From Pseudonocardia ammonioxydans (GTDB lineage: Bacteria; Actinomycetota; Actinomycetes; Mycobacteriales; Pseudonocardiaceae): a stretch of DNA of 57,314 nt. The DNA is taken from the NCBI RefSeq assembly GCF_900115005.1, contig NZ_FOUY01000038.1, forward strand, positions 1 to 57,314, written 5' to 3'. Position numbers and translations under genes: made by a program. Positions 42,021 to 49,753 of the stretch are shown here, piece by piece. Positions within the stretch are counted from its first letter, which is position 1; the number at the start of each line of letters is the position of its first letter. The notes under the pieces were generated by a model, which was not told where the DNA came from, searched no databases, and saw only the letters and a list, made by a program, of their open reading frames with translations.

Positions 42021-42049
42021 TTGACACGGCGGCGACGTCCCAGCACGAT
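42021..42049 (+). promoter_or_regulatory. Promoter of the nitroreductase/acyl-CoA synthetase operon
   Basis: Consensus -35 TTGACA (42021-42026), 17-base spacer, -10-like CACGAT (42044-42049). The transcription start would be near 42056, directly before operator copy 2. Confidence 0.6.
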
Positions 42050-42060
42050 CGCCGCAGAAA

Positions 42061-42076
42061 CCTAACCATTGATAGG
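42061..42076. promoter_or_regulatory. Operator copy 2 (TetR-type) before the nitroreductase gene
   Basis: CCTAACCATTGATAGG is an imperfect palindrome (12 of 16 positions symmetric) immediately downstream of the predicted start of transcription, the classical repressor position. It is duplicated in inverted orientation at 41935-41949 in the divergent promoter. Confidence 0.62.
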
Positions 42077-42088
42077 TAGGAGTTGGCG

Positions 42089-42739
42089 ATGGAGCTGACC
42101 GAGGCCATGCGCACCGTGGGGACCACCCGCTACTTCACGGACGACCCGGTGCCGGACGCGGTGCTGCACCGCGCGTTCGATGCCGCACGCTTCGGTCCGC
42201 AGGGCGGCAACCGGCAGCCGGTCCGCTGGGTCGTGGTGCGGGACGCGGCGCGCAAGCAGGCTCTCGCCGAGCTGTACCTGCCGACGTGGAAGGCGTACCT
42301 GAACGGCGTCGGTGACGGCACCGTCGGCGTCGGTGCGCTGCCGAAGACCGTGCGCGACGCCGACCACTTCGCCGAGCACCTCGCGACCGTGCCGGCGATC
42401 GTGGTCGTCTGCGCCGAGGTCGACGGCCTGCACCCGACCGACCTCGATCTCGACCGGCCCTCGGTCGTGGGCGGCGCGTCGATCTACCCGACCGTGCAGA
42501 ACCTCTGCCTGGCGCTGCGCGACCAGGGTGTGGGTTCGGCGCTGACCACACTGCTGTGCCACCACGAGGAGCAGGTCCGCGCACTGCTGGCGATCCCCGA
42601 CGGCGTCCTCACCGCGGCGCACATCGCGATCGGCTACCCGGCACGGCCGTTCCCGACCGCACTCACCCGCAGCCCGGTTGAGGACATCGTCTCCGCCGAG
42701 ACGTACGGGCAGCCGTACTTCACCCCCAGCACCGTCTGA
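42089..42739 (+). CDS. Nitroreductase-family FMN oxidoreductase
   Basis: 216 residues. The N-terminal MELTEAMRTVGTTRYFTDDPVPDAVLHRAFDAARFGPQGGNRQPVRWVVV carries the R-x-F/W...GN-Q-P FMN signature, and GGASIYPTVQNLCLALRDQGVGSALTT is the dimer-interface helix region. AGGAG is 6 bases before ATG 42089; the TTG at 42083 is less likely. It could act as an FMN reductase or nitro/enone reductase in the ketone pathway. The stop codon lies in an exact 18-bp tandem duplication, so a second in-frame stop follows 18 bases later. Confidence 0.83.
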   Translation: MELTEAMRTVGTTRYFTDDPVPDAVLHRAFDAARFGPQGGNRQPVRWVVVRDAARKQALAELYLPTWKAYLNGVGDGTVGVGALPKTVRDADHFAEHLATVPAIVVVCAEVDGLHPTDLDLDRPSVVGGASIYPTVQNLCLALRDQGVGSALTTLLCHHEEQVRALLAIPDGVLTAAHIAIGYPARPFPTALTRSPVEDIVSAETYGQPYFTPSTV

Positions 42740-42757
42740 ACCCCCAGCACCGTCTGA
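42722..42757 (+). repeat. Exact 18-bp tandem duplication over the nitroreductase stop codon
   Basis: ACCCCCAGCACCGTCTGA occurs twice without a gap (42722-42739 and 42740-42757). The unit encodes TPSTV-stop and is a whole number of codons, so the second copy repeats the last six codons in frame after the stop. It looks like recent replication slippage. Confidence 0.9.
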
Positions 42758-42787
42758 CCAGCGCGCCCAGGAGAACAGGACGACATC

Positions 42788-44347
42788 GTGGCCGACCTCG
42801 CCCCGCACCACCGCACACTCCTCGGCCGAGCGACCATCGGCGACCAGCTCCGCCGGCACGCGCGCACCCAGCCGGACAAGATCGCGTTCGTCGCGTACGC
42901 CGCCGACGGGGCCCGTACCGAGACGACCTACGGCGCACTCGACGAGCGGGCGAACCGGTTCGCACACCTGTTCACCGCGCGCGGGATCGGCCGTGGCGGG
43001 CGGATCGCGTCGATGGCGCGCAACTCCGTCGATGTCGTCGCCGCCTACTACGGCGCCCTGAAGATCGGAGCGGCGTTCACCGGGGTCAACCCGCTGTACC
43101 GCGAACCCGAGGTCGCCCACCAGCTCACCCACAGCCGCGCCGACCTGGTCCTCACCGACGGGGCCTTCGCCGCCGTCGTCGACGCCGCCCGGCCGGAGGG
43201 TCTGGACCGCCTCGAGTACGGCACCGCCCTGGACGCCCGGCTCGAGGAGCAGCCGGTGACCGAGCCGGAGGTCGAGCTCGACGAGAACGACGTCGCGCTC
43301 ATCGTCTACACCTCCGGGACCGAGGCCGCACCCAAGGGCGTGCTGATCCCGCACCGCAACTACCTGGCCTCGACCGCACCGGCCTGGGGCTGGGGCCTCG
43401 ACACCGGTCCGCGCGACACCTGGCTGTTCGTGATGCCGTTCCACACGATCGCCGGTCTCGGCTCGATGACCAGCCTGACCCTGATGGGCGCCACCCTGGT
43501 ACTGCCCGCCACCGTCGAGCCGGCGGCCGCGCTGCGGATCATCGAGCGCGAGCGGGTCACCGTCATCGCCCAGACCCCGACCTTCTACATCGCACTGTCC
43601 GCCCAGGACGGATTCGGCCCCCGGGCGGTCGGACAGGTCCGGCGGTGCATGACCTACGGCGGGCAGATCCCACCACACGTCGTCGAGGCCTGGTCCGCCG
43701 CGGCGCCCGAGGTCATGTGGGGCACCTACTGGGGCCAGTCCGAGCTGTCCCAGCTGGGCACGGTGGGCTTCTTCCGGACGCTCGACGACGTCCCGGGCGG
43801 GGACCCGACCTGGATCGGCAGGCCGGTCACCCACCTGGAGATCCGGGTGGTCGACGCCGAGGACAACGACGCCGAGGTCGGCGAGCTGATCTGCCGCACC
43901 CCGTCGGCGATGCTGGGATACCTCGACGACCCCGAACGGACCGCGGCCGCGTTCCGGGGCGGCTGGGTACGGACCGGCGACATGGTGCGGATCGACGCCG
44001 ACGGCAACCTGTTCTTCCACGACCGGCTCAAGGACATGATCAAGACCGGTGGCATGAACGTGTCGTCCCAGGAGGTCGAGCGGGTCGTGCACGAGCACCC
44101 GGCCGTGGAGCGGGCCGCGATCGTCGGCCTGCCCGACGCCTACTGGTCCGAGGCCGTCACCGCGTTCGTCGTCGTCCGGCCGGGACACCAGCTGACCGCC
44201 GACGAGCTCCTCGAGCACTGCCGCGCCCACCTGGCGTCCTACAAGGTGCCCAAGGCCGTCCACCTCGTCGGGGAGCTCCCGGTCGATCCGCAGGGCAAGA
44301 TCCTCAAGCGGCGGCTGCGCGAGCCGGTCGCGGCCCGGACCCCCTGA
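42788..44347 (+). CDS. Acyl-CoA synthetase (AMP-binding, class I adenylate-forming)
   Basis: 519 residues. P-loop YTSGTEAAPKGVLIPHRNY near residue 180, A5-like YGGQIPPHVVEAWSAAAPEVMWGTYWGQSE, A7/A8 RTGDMVRIDADGNLFFHDRLKDMIKTGGMNVS, and catalytic Lys in DPQGKILKRRLRE. It makes an acyl-CoA from a free acid and is co-transcribed with the nitroreductase under the TetR-type operator, so its substrate is probably an acid released from the Baeyer-Villiger ester. GTG 42788 is the annotated start; AGGA occurs about 8 bases upstream. Confidence 0.86.
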   Translation: MADLAPHHRTLLGRATIGDQLRRHARTQPDKIAFVAYAADGARTETTYGALDERANRFAHLFTARGIGRGGRIASMARNSVDVVAAYYGALKIGAAFTGVNPLYREPEVAHQLTHSRADLVLTDGAFAAVVDAARPEGLDRLEYGTALDARLEEQPVTEPEVELDENDVALIVYTSGTEAAPKGVLIPHRNYLASTAPAWGWGLDTGPRDTWLFVMPFHTIAGLGSMTSLTLMGATLVLPATVEPAAALRIIERERVTVIAQTPTFYIALSAQDGFGPRAVGQVRRCMTYGGQIPPHVVEAWSAAAPEVMWGTYWGQSELSQLGTVGFFRTLDDVPGGDPTWIGRPVTHLEIRVVDAEDNDAEVGELICRTPSAMLGYLDDPERTAAAFRGGWVRTGDMVRIDADGNLFFHDRLKDMIKTGGMNVSSQEVERVVHEHPAVERAAIVGLPDAYWSEAVTAFVVVRPGHQLTADELLEHCRAHLASYKVPKAVHLVGELPVDPQGKILKRRLREPVAARTP

Positions 44348-44366
44348 CCCGACCGGGGCCGGCGTA

Positions 44367-45461
44367 CTAGCCGGAGCCGGCCGTCCAGGCGAGCAGGCGC
44401 CCGCGCGACCAGCACCGTCCGACGGCCTCGGCCTGCATCCTCGAGTGCCCGAGCACGGCGAGACCGAGGATGCTGTGGCCCGAGGCGCGGCGGTCGCCGA
44501 AGGTCGGTATCGCCGGTGCGACGCCGACGCCCTCCGCCGACACCCACGCGACCGGCCGTCCGGCGGCCACCTCGTCGAGGCGGTGCAGGAAGCGCAGCCG
44601 GCCCTCGATCGGGAACTGCGCCAGCGTCCACGTCGTGCTCACGACGGGCAGGGCGTGCGCGGGTACCCGGGCGACGGCGTCGGGCAGCACGTCGAGGGCA
44701 TCGCCCTGCAGCAGCACCGGCGGGGCCGACGCGGTCAGGGCGATCTCCGCGTCCAGCCGGGCGGCCCGCTCCGGCCGGTCCGGGGGCAGGCAGGCGCGCA
44801 GCCACCGGGCGTCGTCGGGGTCGGTCACGTCGACCGGGTCGAGATCGACCCCGATCCGGGCGACGACCTCGGGCACCGCCCGCCCCGGCACGGGCCGGTC
44901 GCCCACGACCGACGCCGCCTGCCGGACGGGCGACGACGGGTCGCCGAGCGGCGGCCCGTCGTCGTAGGTGAGGGCGACGCGGTCGAGGGTGAGGGAGAAC
45001 CCGGCCGAGCACCCCACGTCGATCAGCCCGACGGCCGTCGCGCCCACCCGGTGTGCCGCCTCGGCGACGAGCGGGTGCAGGACGGCGTGGCGCCCGGTCT
45101 CGTCGGGCAGCAGGCGGCGGCGCCCGGCGACGGCCACGACCTCGTCGGTCCTGGCCAGCAGGGTCTCGATCGCCGCGTCGGTGGCGCGGTCGCGGTCCGC
45201 GGCGGCGTAGGCCGCGGCGAGTGCCGGTGCGCGCCCGGCGAGGGCGAGGTCGTGCAGCGCGGCGAGGACGAGCGCGGGGTGCCGCCGGCGGGCCGGCGCC
45301 GCACCGATCGCGCGCATCGCCTCGGTCGACGCGCTCAGGGCGACGGCGAGGTGCGCGTACAGCGGTGACGTCCGGGCGGCGTCGACCTCACCGAAGCGCC
45401 GGTAGACCTGCGCGGGGGTGCGGACCCCACCCCGGGGTGCCGCTGCGGCCGACCCTGACAC
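44367..45461 (-). CDS. DUF2332 family protein
   Basis: 364 residues. YRRFGEVDAARTSPLYAHLAVALSAS...LLPDETGRHAVLHPLVAEAAHR...VGLIDVGCSAGFSLTLDRVALTYDDG is typical of the actinobacterial DUF2332 family, which has a methyltransferase-like glycine motif (DVGCSAG). The C-terminus contains LPVVSTTWTLAQFPIEGRLRFLHRLDEV. Function unknown. It diverges from a TetR gene 72 bases away, so that regulator may control it. Confidence 0.78.
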   Translation of the reverse strand: MSGSAAAAPRGGVRTPAQVYRRFGEVDAARTSPLYAHLAVALSASTEAMRAIGAAPARRRHPALVLAALHDLALAGRAPALAAAYAAADRDRATDAAIETLLARTDEVVAVAGRRRLLPDETGRHAVLHPLVAEAAHRVGATAVGLIDVGCSAGFSLTLDRVALTYDDGPPLGDPSSPVRQAASVVGDRPVPGRAVPEVVARIGVDLDPVDVTDPDDARWLRACLPPDRPERAARLDAEIALTASAPPVLLQGDALDVLPDAVARVPAHALPVVSTTWTLAQFPIEGRLRFLHRLDEVAAGRPVAWVSAEGVGVAPAIPTFGDRRASGHSILGLAVLGHSRMQAEAVGRCWSRGRLLAWTAGSG

Positions 45462-45533
45462 CGGGCCGACCCTAGCCACTGTCCGAGGTCCGGCGGGAGT
45501 TCCGGCGCGGTCCCTACTGAGATACTCCGCGGC

Positions 45534-46139
45534 GTGCCGGAAGAGCTGGGGCGACGGGAGCGCAAGAAGCTGGCCACCCGTCGCGCGCTGATCGACGCCG
45601 CGGCGGAGCTGTTCACCGAGCACGGCTTCGACGGGACGACCGTCGCCCAGATCGCCGAGAAGGCCGACGTCAGCACCCGCACGTTCTTCCTGCACTTCCC
45701 GACCAAGGAGGACGTGCTCGCCGGTGAGGGCGACGCCCGGACGGAGCTGGGGTTGCGCGCGATCGCCGAGCAGGTCCCCGGCGAGGGCCCCGACGAGGCG
45801 TTCGCGCGGGCGATGCGCGTGATGATCGACGACGGCCGGCCGGAGGAGACCCGGCTCGGGCACCTGCGGTACCGGATCGCCCAGGAGGCCCCGACCGTGC
45901 GGATGAACGTCCTGCGCCGCCGGCTCGAGACGGAGGCGCTGTTCGCCGCCGCCCTGCACGACCGGTTCCGCGACGAGATCGACGAGCTCGGCGCGCGGGC
46001 CACCGTCGCCGCCGTCATGGCCGCGAGCTACGCCGCGGCGACCCTCTCGATCGACCGCGGCGACCCGCCCGCGGTCCTGCGGGAGGCGATGCGGCGCGCC
46101 GTCGAGATCGGGATGTGGGGACGCCGCCGGGACGGGTAG
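45534..46139 (+). CDS. TetR-family transcriptional regulator
   Basis: 201 residues: GRRERKKLATRRALIDAAAELFTEHGFDGTTVAQIAEKADVSTRTFFLHFPTKEDVLAG is a canonical TetR HTH of the actinomycete AcyR/MftR-like type, with a helical ligand-binding domain after it. GTG start. It is divergent from the DUF2332 gene; local autoregulation is likely. The following 214 bases (46140-46353) carry no convincing gene. Confidence 0.83.
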   Translation: MPEELGRRERKKLATRRALIDAAAELFTEHGFDGTTVAQIAEKADVSTRTFFLHFPTKEDVLAGEGDARTELGLRAIAEQVPGEGPDEAFARAMRVMIDDGRPEETRLGHLRYRIAQEAPTVRMNVLRRRLETEALFAAALHDRFRDEIDELGARATVAAVMAASYAAATLSIDRGDPPAVLREAMRRAVEIGMWGRRRDG

Positions 46140-46324
46140 CGGCGCACGGACACGGTGGACCCGGTCTTCCACACCGCCCGGCACGTGCTCACCCGTGCGG
46201 AACTCGCGCCGCCGTTCGGCATGAGGACCGGGTCCCGGGTAGCGCCCCCACAGCGTGCCCACGCCCCGGCTGGCCGGGCTCAGCGGAGGACAAGGCGGCC
46301 CACTCATGATTTATCCCGCTGACG

Positions 46325-46355
46325 ATGTCACGTTCCCGATATACTTTAGTGACAT
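46325..46355 (+). promoter_or_regulatory. Inverted repeat enclosing the -10 box and start codon of the AbiEi-MNT gene
   Basis: ATGTCAC (46325-46331) and GTGACAT (46349-46355) are perfect 7-bp arms. Between them lies a -10 box TATACT (46340-46345), and the right arm includes the first two bases of the ATG at 46354. Transcription would start at about 46352-46354, making the mRNA leaderless or nearly so. Occupancy of the repeat would block the promoter, which fits autorepression by the encoded AbiEi domain. The -35 is weak. Confidence 0.6.
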
Positions 46356-47295
46356 GGCCACGTTGTCGCCCGCCGCCGTGATCCGAGAGACGCCGGAGAA
46401 GTCCTTCGTCCATGTGGACAGGCTCCCCGGCTCCTCGACCGCTGCCCGCAAGGCAGCCTCGCGGGCCGCCAAGGACTGCCTGCTGCTGCCGGTACGCCGA
46501 GGGCTGTACTACCGGGGTCTCCGCACCCGCTACGGCGTGGTCGCACCACGACCCGACGAGATCGCCCGCGCAGTGCTCGGCACTCGCGGCGTCGGCCCGG
46601 CCGGCTACTCCGCAGCACGCGCCTGGGGTGTGACCACCCAGGTGCCGCCGGTGTGGCACGTGGCAACCCTGCGTACGGTCGAGCCGCTCGACGGCGTGGT
46701 CCAGCACTCGCGCCGCAACCTCGCCCGCGCCGACCTCAACGAGAAGGAGATCGCGCTGCTGGAACTGCTGCGCGCCCCCGAGGTCTACGTCGAGGCCGTC
46801 TGGGCGACTTTCGTCGCCAAGGTCCGTGCCGCCATCAGCTCCGGTGAGATCAGCGCCGCGCGCCTGCGCGAGACCGTGCCCGGCGAGTACAACCGGGCCG
46901 TGCGCGACAACTTCGCCCGGCTCGAACTCGACGGCGCCCTCGGCGCCGACGGATACGATTGGTCCATGTCGACCACAGCACGTCCGACCTACCGACCGCT
47001 CTCCGGTCCGACGGGTCGTCGCGTCGTCGAACACCGCCAGGAACTCCTCGACGTTCTGCGTCGACACGGGGTGACCAACGCCGAGATCTTCGGCAGCGTC
47101 GCACGGGGCGATGACCGCGACGGGAGTGACCTTGACCTGCTCGTCGACCTCGCGCCGGGGACCGACCTGTTCGACATGGTCCGCATCAAGCGCGAGCTCG
47201 AAGAGGTCCTTGGAGCACCCGTCGACCTGATTCCGCGTGTCGGCTTGAAAGAACGAGTGCGCACCGCGGCATCGACGGACCTGCGGCCACTGTGA
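46354..47295 (+). CDS. AbiEi-like antitoxin domain fused to MntA-type nucleotidyltransferase
   Basis: 313 residues in one uninterrupted frame. Residues 1 to about 195 resemble the AbiEi antitoxin family of type IV toxin-antitoxin systems: a winged-HTH start (SPAAVIRETPEKSFVHVDRLPG), then VRRGLYYRGLRTRYGVVAPRPDEIARAVLG and GPAGYSAARAWGVTTQVP. Residues about 225-313 are a minimal nucleotidyltransferase with G247-S-V-A-R-G, S258 and D259-x-D261, the MntA antitoxin signature. ATG 46966 at the junction has no clear ribosome site, so I read it as a genuine fusion, though internal initiation is possible. The longer frame from 46255 has less support than ATG 46354. The HepT gene follows with a GTGA overlap. 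Confidence 0.75.
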   Translation: MATLSPAAVIRETPEKSFVHVDRLPGSSTAARKAASRAAKDCLLLPVRRGLYYRGLRTRYGVVAPRPDEIARAVLGTRGVGPAGYSAARAWGVTTQVPPVWHVATLRTVEPLDGVVQHSRRNLARADLNEKEIALLELLRAPEVYVEAVWATFVAKVRAAISSGEISAARLRETVPGEYNRAVRDNFARLELDGALGADGYDWSMSTTARPTYRPLSGPTGRRVVEHRQELLDVLRRHGVTNAEIFGSVARGDDRDGSDLDLLVDLAPGTDLFDMVRIKRELEEVLGAPVDLIPRVGLKERVRTAASTDLRPL

Positions 47296-47618
47296 GTCGC
47301 TCCGACGCCGACCGGCTCGACGACATCGCCAACGCCATCACCTCGATCCGATCGCACCTTGAACACGGCCCCATCTCGGTCGAGATCGTGATCGATGCCG
47401 TCGCGATGCGGCTGCTGGAGATCGGCGAGGCCGTCAAGGGACTCAGCCCCGAACTGACCGCGCCAGAAACCGAAGTGGACTGGAGCGGAGCCGCCGGCAT
47501 GCGCGACTTCCTCGCCCACCACTACTTCGCGACCCGGCCCGACATCGTCCAACTCACCATCGACCAGCGGCTCCCGGCCCTCGATGAGGCCGTCGCGCGA
47601 CTACGCGAAAGGCTGTGA
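47292..47618 (+). CDS. hepT: HEPN (DUF86) toxin, HepT family
   Basis: 108 residues, all-helical HEPN. The RNase motif R-x4-H-x-Y is visible as R71-DFLA-H76-H-Y78. In characterised HepT-MntA (type VII) systems the motif Tyr is AMPylated by MntA, neutralising the RNase. GTG 47292 overlaps the antitoxin stop (GTGA), ensuring coupled synthesis. Here the upstream partner also carries an AbiEi-like domain, which is not part of the usual pair. Confidence 0.82.
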   Translation: MSRSDADRLDDIANAITSIRSHLEHGPISVEIVIDAVAMRLLEIGEAVKGLSPELTAPETEVDWSGAAGMRDFLAHHYFATRPDIVQLTIDQRLPALDEAVARLRERL

Positions 47619-47847
47619 CTCATACCCTCCCTCGAGGCAGGCGACACCGGGTGTGACGATCTTTGACGACTCTCGCCCCGACCGGCCCGCCTGGATCGGA
47701 CTCGCGGCCCGTCATCCCGTCTTCGCGGCACGGCACCGTCGGCCCCGATCTCCACGGACCGGCGGCTGCCCTGCCGGCGACAGAGGTCGTTGCAGAAGTA
47801 GCGGAGCGGGTCCGAGCCCGGACAGGGCCGATGGGAGCATCGCGGGT

Positions 47848-48456
47848 ATGGCGAGGCCCAGGGTGACGGCGAAATCGAAGATCTTCCGGATCGAGATCGT
47901 GCTGGTCGATGTCGAACCGACCGTGCGTCGGGTGATCGAGGTTCCGGGCGAGGCCAGCCTCGCCGCCCTGCACGAGGTCCTGCAGGAGTCGATGGGCTGG
48001 ACGAACTCCCACCTGCACGAGTTCGAGGTCGACCATGCCCGCTACGGACCCCTCGACCCGGATGCGGACGAGGACCTGCTCGACGGGGCCAGGACGAAGC
48101 TGTTCCGGGTCCTCGCTGCCGGGGACGACGCGGGCTATGTCTACGACTTCGGCGACAACTGGCACCACCTGCTCGTCGTCGAGGCTGTCAGCGTCCCCGA
48201 ACCCGGAGTGCGCTACCCGCGTTGTGTCGATGGCCAGGGAGCCTGCCCACCCGAGAACGTGGGCGGGACGTTCGGCTACCCGAAGTTCCTCGACGCGCTC
48301 GCCGACCCGGACCACGCCGATCATGCTGATCGGGTCGAGTGGTGGGGATCGGACCGGTTCGACCCGCACCACTTCGACCTCGACGCGACCAACCAGGCGC
48401 TGGCGCGGCTGGCCTGGACCCCGCTGAGCGGGTCGAGCTCGACGTCGAGGTCCTGA
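47848..48456 (+). CDS. Plasmid pRiA4b ORF-3 family protein
   Basis: 202 residues: FRIEIVLVDVEPTVRRVIEVPGEASLAALHEVLQESMGWTNSHLHEFEVDHARYG...YVYDFGDNWHHLLVVEAV...YPRCVDGQGACPPENVGGTFGYPKFLDALADP, matching the pRiA4b Orf3-like family common on mobile DNA. Function unknown. ATG 47848 is used. The 229 bases between hepT and this gene hold no convincing frame. Its association with a toxin-antitoxin locus suggests a small accessory insertion. Confidence 0.85.
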   Translation: MARPRVTAKSKIFRIEIVLVDVEPTVRRVIEVPGEASLAALHEVLQESMGWTNSHLHEFEVDHARYGPLDPDADEDLLDGARTKLFRVLAAGDDAGYVYDFGDNWHHLLVVEAVSVPEPGVRYPRCVDGQGACPPENVGGTFGYPKFLDALADPDHADHADRVEWWGSDRFDPHHFDLDATNQALARLAWTPLSGSSSTSRS

Positions 48457-48540
48457 CCCCGGGACGAACCCGGTCGAGGTGCGTGGCACGCACCGGCTCC
48501 GGCAACGACCTGTAAAGCACTCGCTGAACAACTACATCTC

Positions 48541-48554
48541 GTGCACTATTGCAC
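48541..48554. promoter_or_regulatory. Short dyad in the methyltransferase leader
   Basis: GTGCA-ctat-TGCAC is a perfect 5-bp-arm inverted repeat 64 bases before the methyltransferase start. It lies in a relatively AT-rich patch, so it may be a regulator site, but it is short. Confidence 0.25.
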
Positions 48555-48617
48555 TCACTGGCGCGCTTTCCGCTCGCCGCCGAGGGAGCGCACAGCCTGA
48601 GCCCCAGGAGGCCGCAC

Positions 48618-49256
48618 GTGCCGGACTACGCCCGCCTGTACCGCTTCGGGATCACCCCGTGGGAGCGCTACGCGGCGACCGCGCGTGCGGAACTCGCGAC
48701 GCGGCTGGACCAGGAGCGGGCCCGACGACCGCAGCCCGGCCGGGCCCTCGACCTGGGGTGCGGCCGCGGGCTGTTCACACCGGAACTGGCCCGGCGGGGC
48801 GGAGCGGCCGTGGGCATCGACAACGTCCCGGCCGCGATCGAGGCGGCACGCGAGCGGGCCCCCGACGGCGTCACCTACGTCCTCGGGGACGTGCTCGACC
48901 CGCCGGACGGGCTGGGGGCCTTCGACCTGCTCCTCGACATCGGCTGCTTCCAGGGGTTCGACGCCGGCCGGCGGTCGGCGTACGGCCGGGCGGTCACCCG
49001 GCTGGCCGCGCCCGGCGCGACGATGCTGCAGCTGAGCTTCGGCGCGAGCCGCTGGCGGTCGCTCGTGGGCGGCGTGTCGCAGGCCGAGGTCGAGTCCGCG
49101 TTCCCGGACTGGGAGCTCGACACGGCCGACGCGGCGGGCACCACCGGGCTGGGGTGGCCGATGAACCGGACAAACCCGTGCTGGTACCGGTTCCACCTGC
49201 CGTCCGGCCCCGATAGCACCGACACCGTCCGCCCCACGCCCACGGAGGCACCATGA
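48618..49256 (+). CDS. SAM-dependent methyltransferase
   Basis: 212 residues, class I methyltransferase: motif I ALDLGCGRGLFTPELARRGG, acidic loop VGIDNVPAAIEAARERAPDGVTYVLGDVLD, and motif FDLLLDIGCFQGF. GTG 48618 has AGGAG 7 bases upstream. The stop overlaps the cupin gene (ATGA), and that overlaps the FAD monooxygenase gene, forming a three-gene operon that may modify an aromatic compound. Confidence 0.82.
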   Translation: MPDYARLYRFGITPWERYAATARAELATRLDQERARRPQPGRALDLGCGRGLFTPELARRGGAAVGIDNVPAAIEAARERAPDGVTYVLGDVLDPPDGLGAFDLLLDIGCFQGFDAGRRSAYGRAVTRLAAPGATMLQLSFGASRWRSLVGGVSQAEVESAFPDWELDTADAAGTTGLGWPMNRTNPCWYRFHLPSGPDSTDTVRPTPTEAP

Positions 49257-49753
49257 GTCTCGACCGCATCGACCTGCCGACCGGCGAGACGCTGACCGTG
49301 CTGCGCAACGGCGCGAGCAGCGGCGGGGCCGGGTTCGAGTTCGAGGCCGTGCTCCCGCCCGGGCTCGCCGGCCCGCCCGCACACCGGCACCGGCTCGAGT
49401 CCGAGACGTTCACCGTGCTCGACGGCGAACTGCAGGTCCGCGTCGGCCGGGAGCACCGCCTGCTCCGCCCCGGCGAGGCGGTGACCGTGCCCCCCGGGGT
49501 CGTGCACGCCTTCGCCAACCCGACCGACCGGCCGGTCCGGATCCGGACCTGCGAGACACCGGCCGGACCGCTGGAGGAGCAGTTCCACGCGCTCGCCGCG
49601 GCGGGCCGGCTCCCGCCGCTGCGCCGGCTCGCCCGGATCAACGTCGCCCACGACCTCGACTTCGTGCTGCACGGCGTGCCCGAAGCGCTCCAGCGTCCAC
49701 TGTGGCGCCTGCTCGCCGCGCTGCCGGCACCATCCGGGAAGGACAGCACATGA
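49253..49753 (+). CDS. Cupin-domain protein
   Basis: 166 residues. Cupin motif 1 PPAHRHRLESETFTVLDGELQVRVG provides the HxH and Glu ligands, and motif 2 PGVVHAFANP the last His. A C-terminal helical extension (EEQFHALAAAGRLPPLRRLARINVAHDLDF) is unlike minimal cupins. Likely metal-dependent; may be an isomerase, dioxygenase-like or ligand-binding protein. Coupled to neighbours by 4-bp overlaps on both sides. Confidence 0.8.
   Translation: MSLDRIDLPTGETLTVLRNGASSGGAGFEFEAVLPPGLAGPPAHRHRLESETFTVLDGELQVRVGREHRLLRPGEAVTVPPGVVHAFANPTDRPVRIRTCETPAGPLEEQFHALAAAGRLPPLRRLARINVAHDLDFVLHGVPEALQRPLWRLLAALPAPSGKDST

Noticed and set aside
42062..44263. A 733-codon open frame on the minus strand antisense to the nitroreductase and acyl-CoA synthetase genes
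   Set aside because: Its translation is Val/Arg/Gly-rich low-complexity sequence without family features, whereas the plus-strand proteins have intact catalytic motifs. It is a codon-bias shadow of GC-rich genes.
46255..46353. Upstream extension of the AbiEi-MNT frame to GTG 46255 or ATG 46306
   Set aside because: The extra residues are unlike the family, and they would be encoded by the predicted promoter and operator; ATG 46354 at the end of the inverted repeat fits better.
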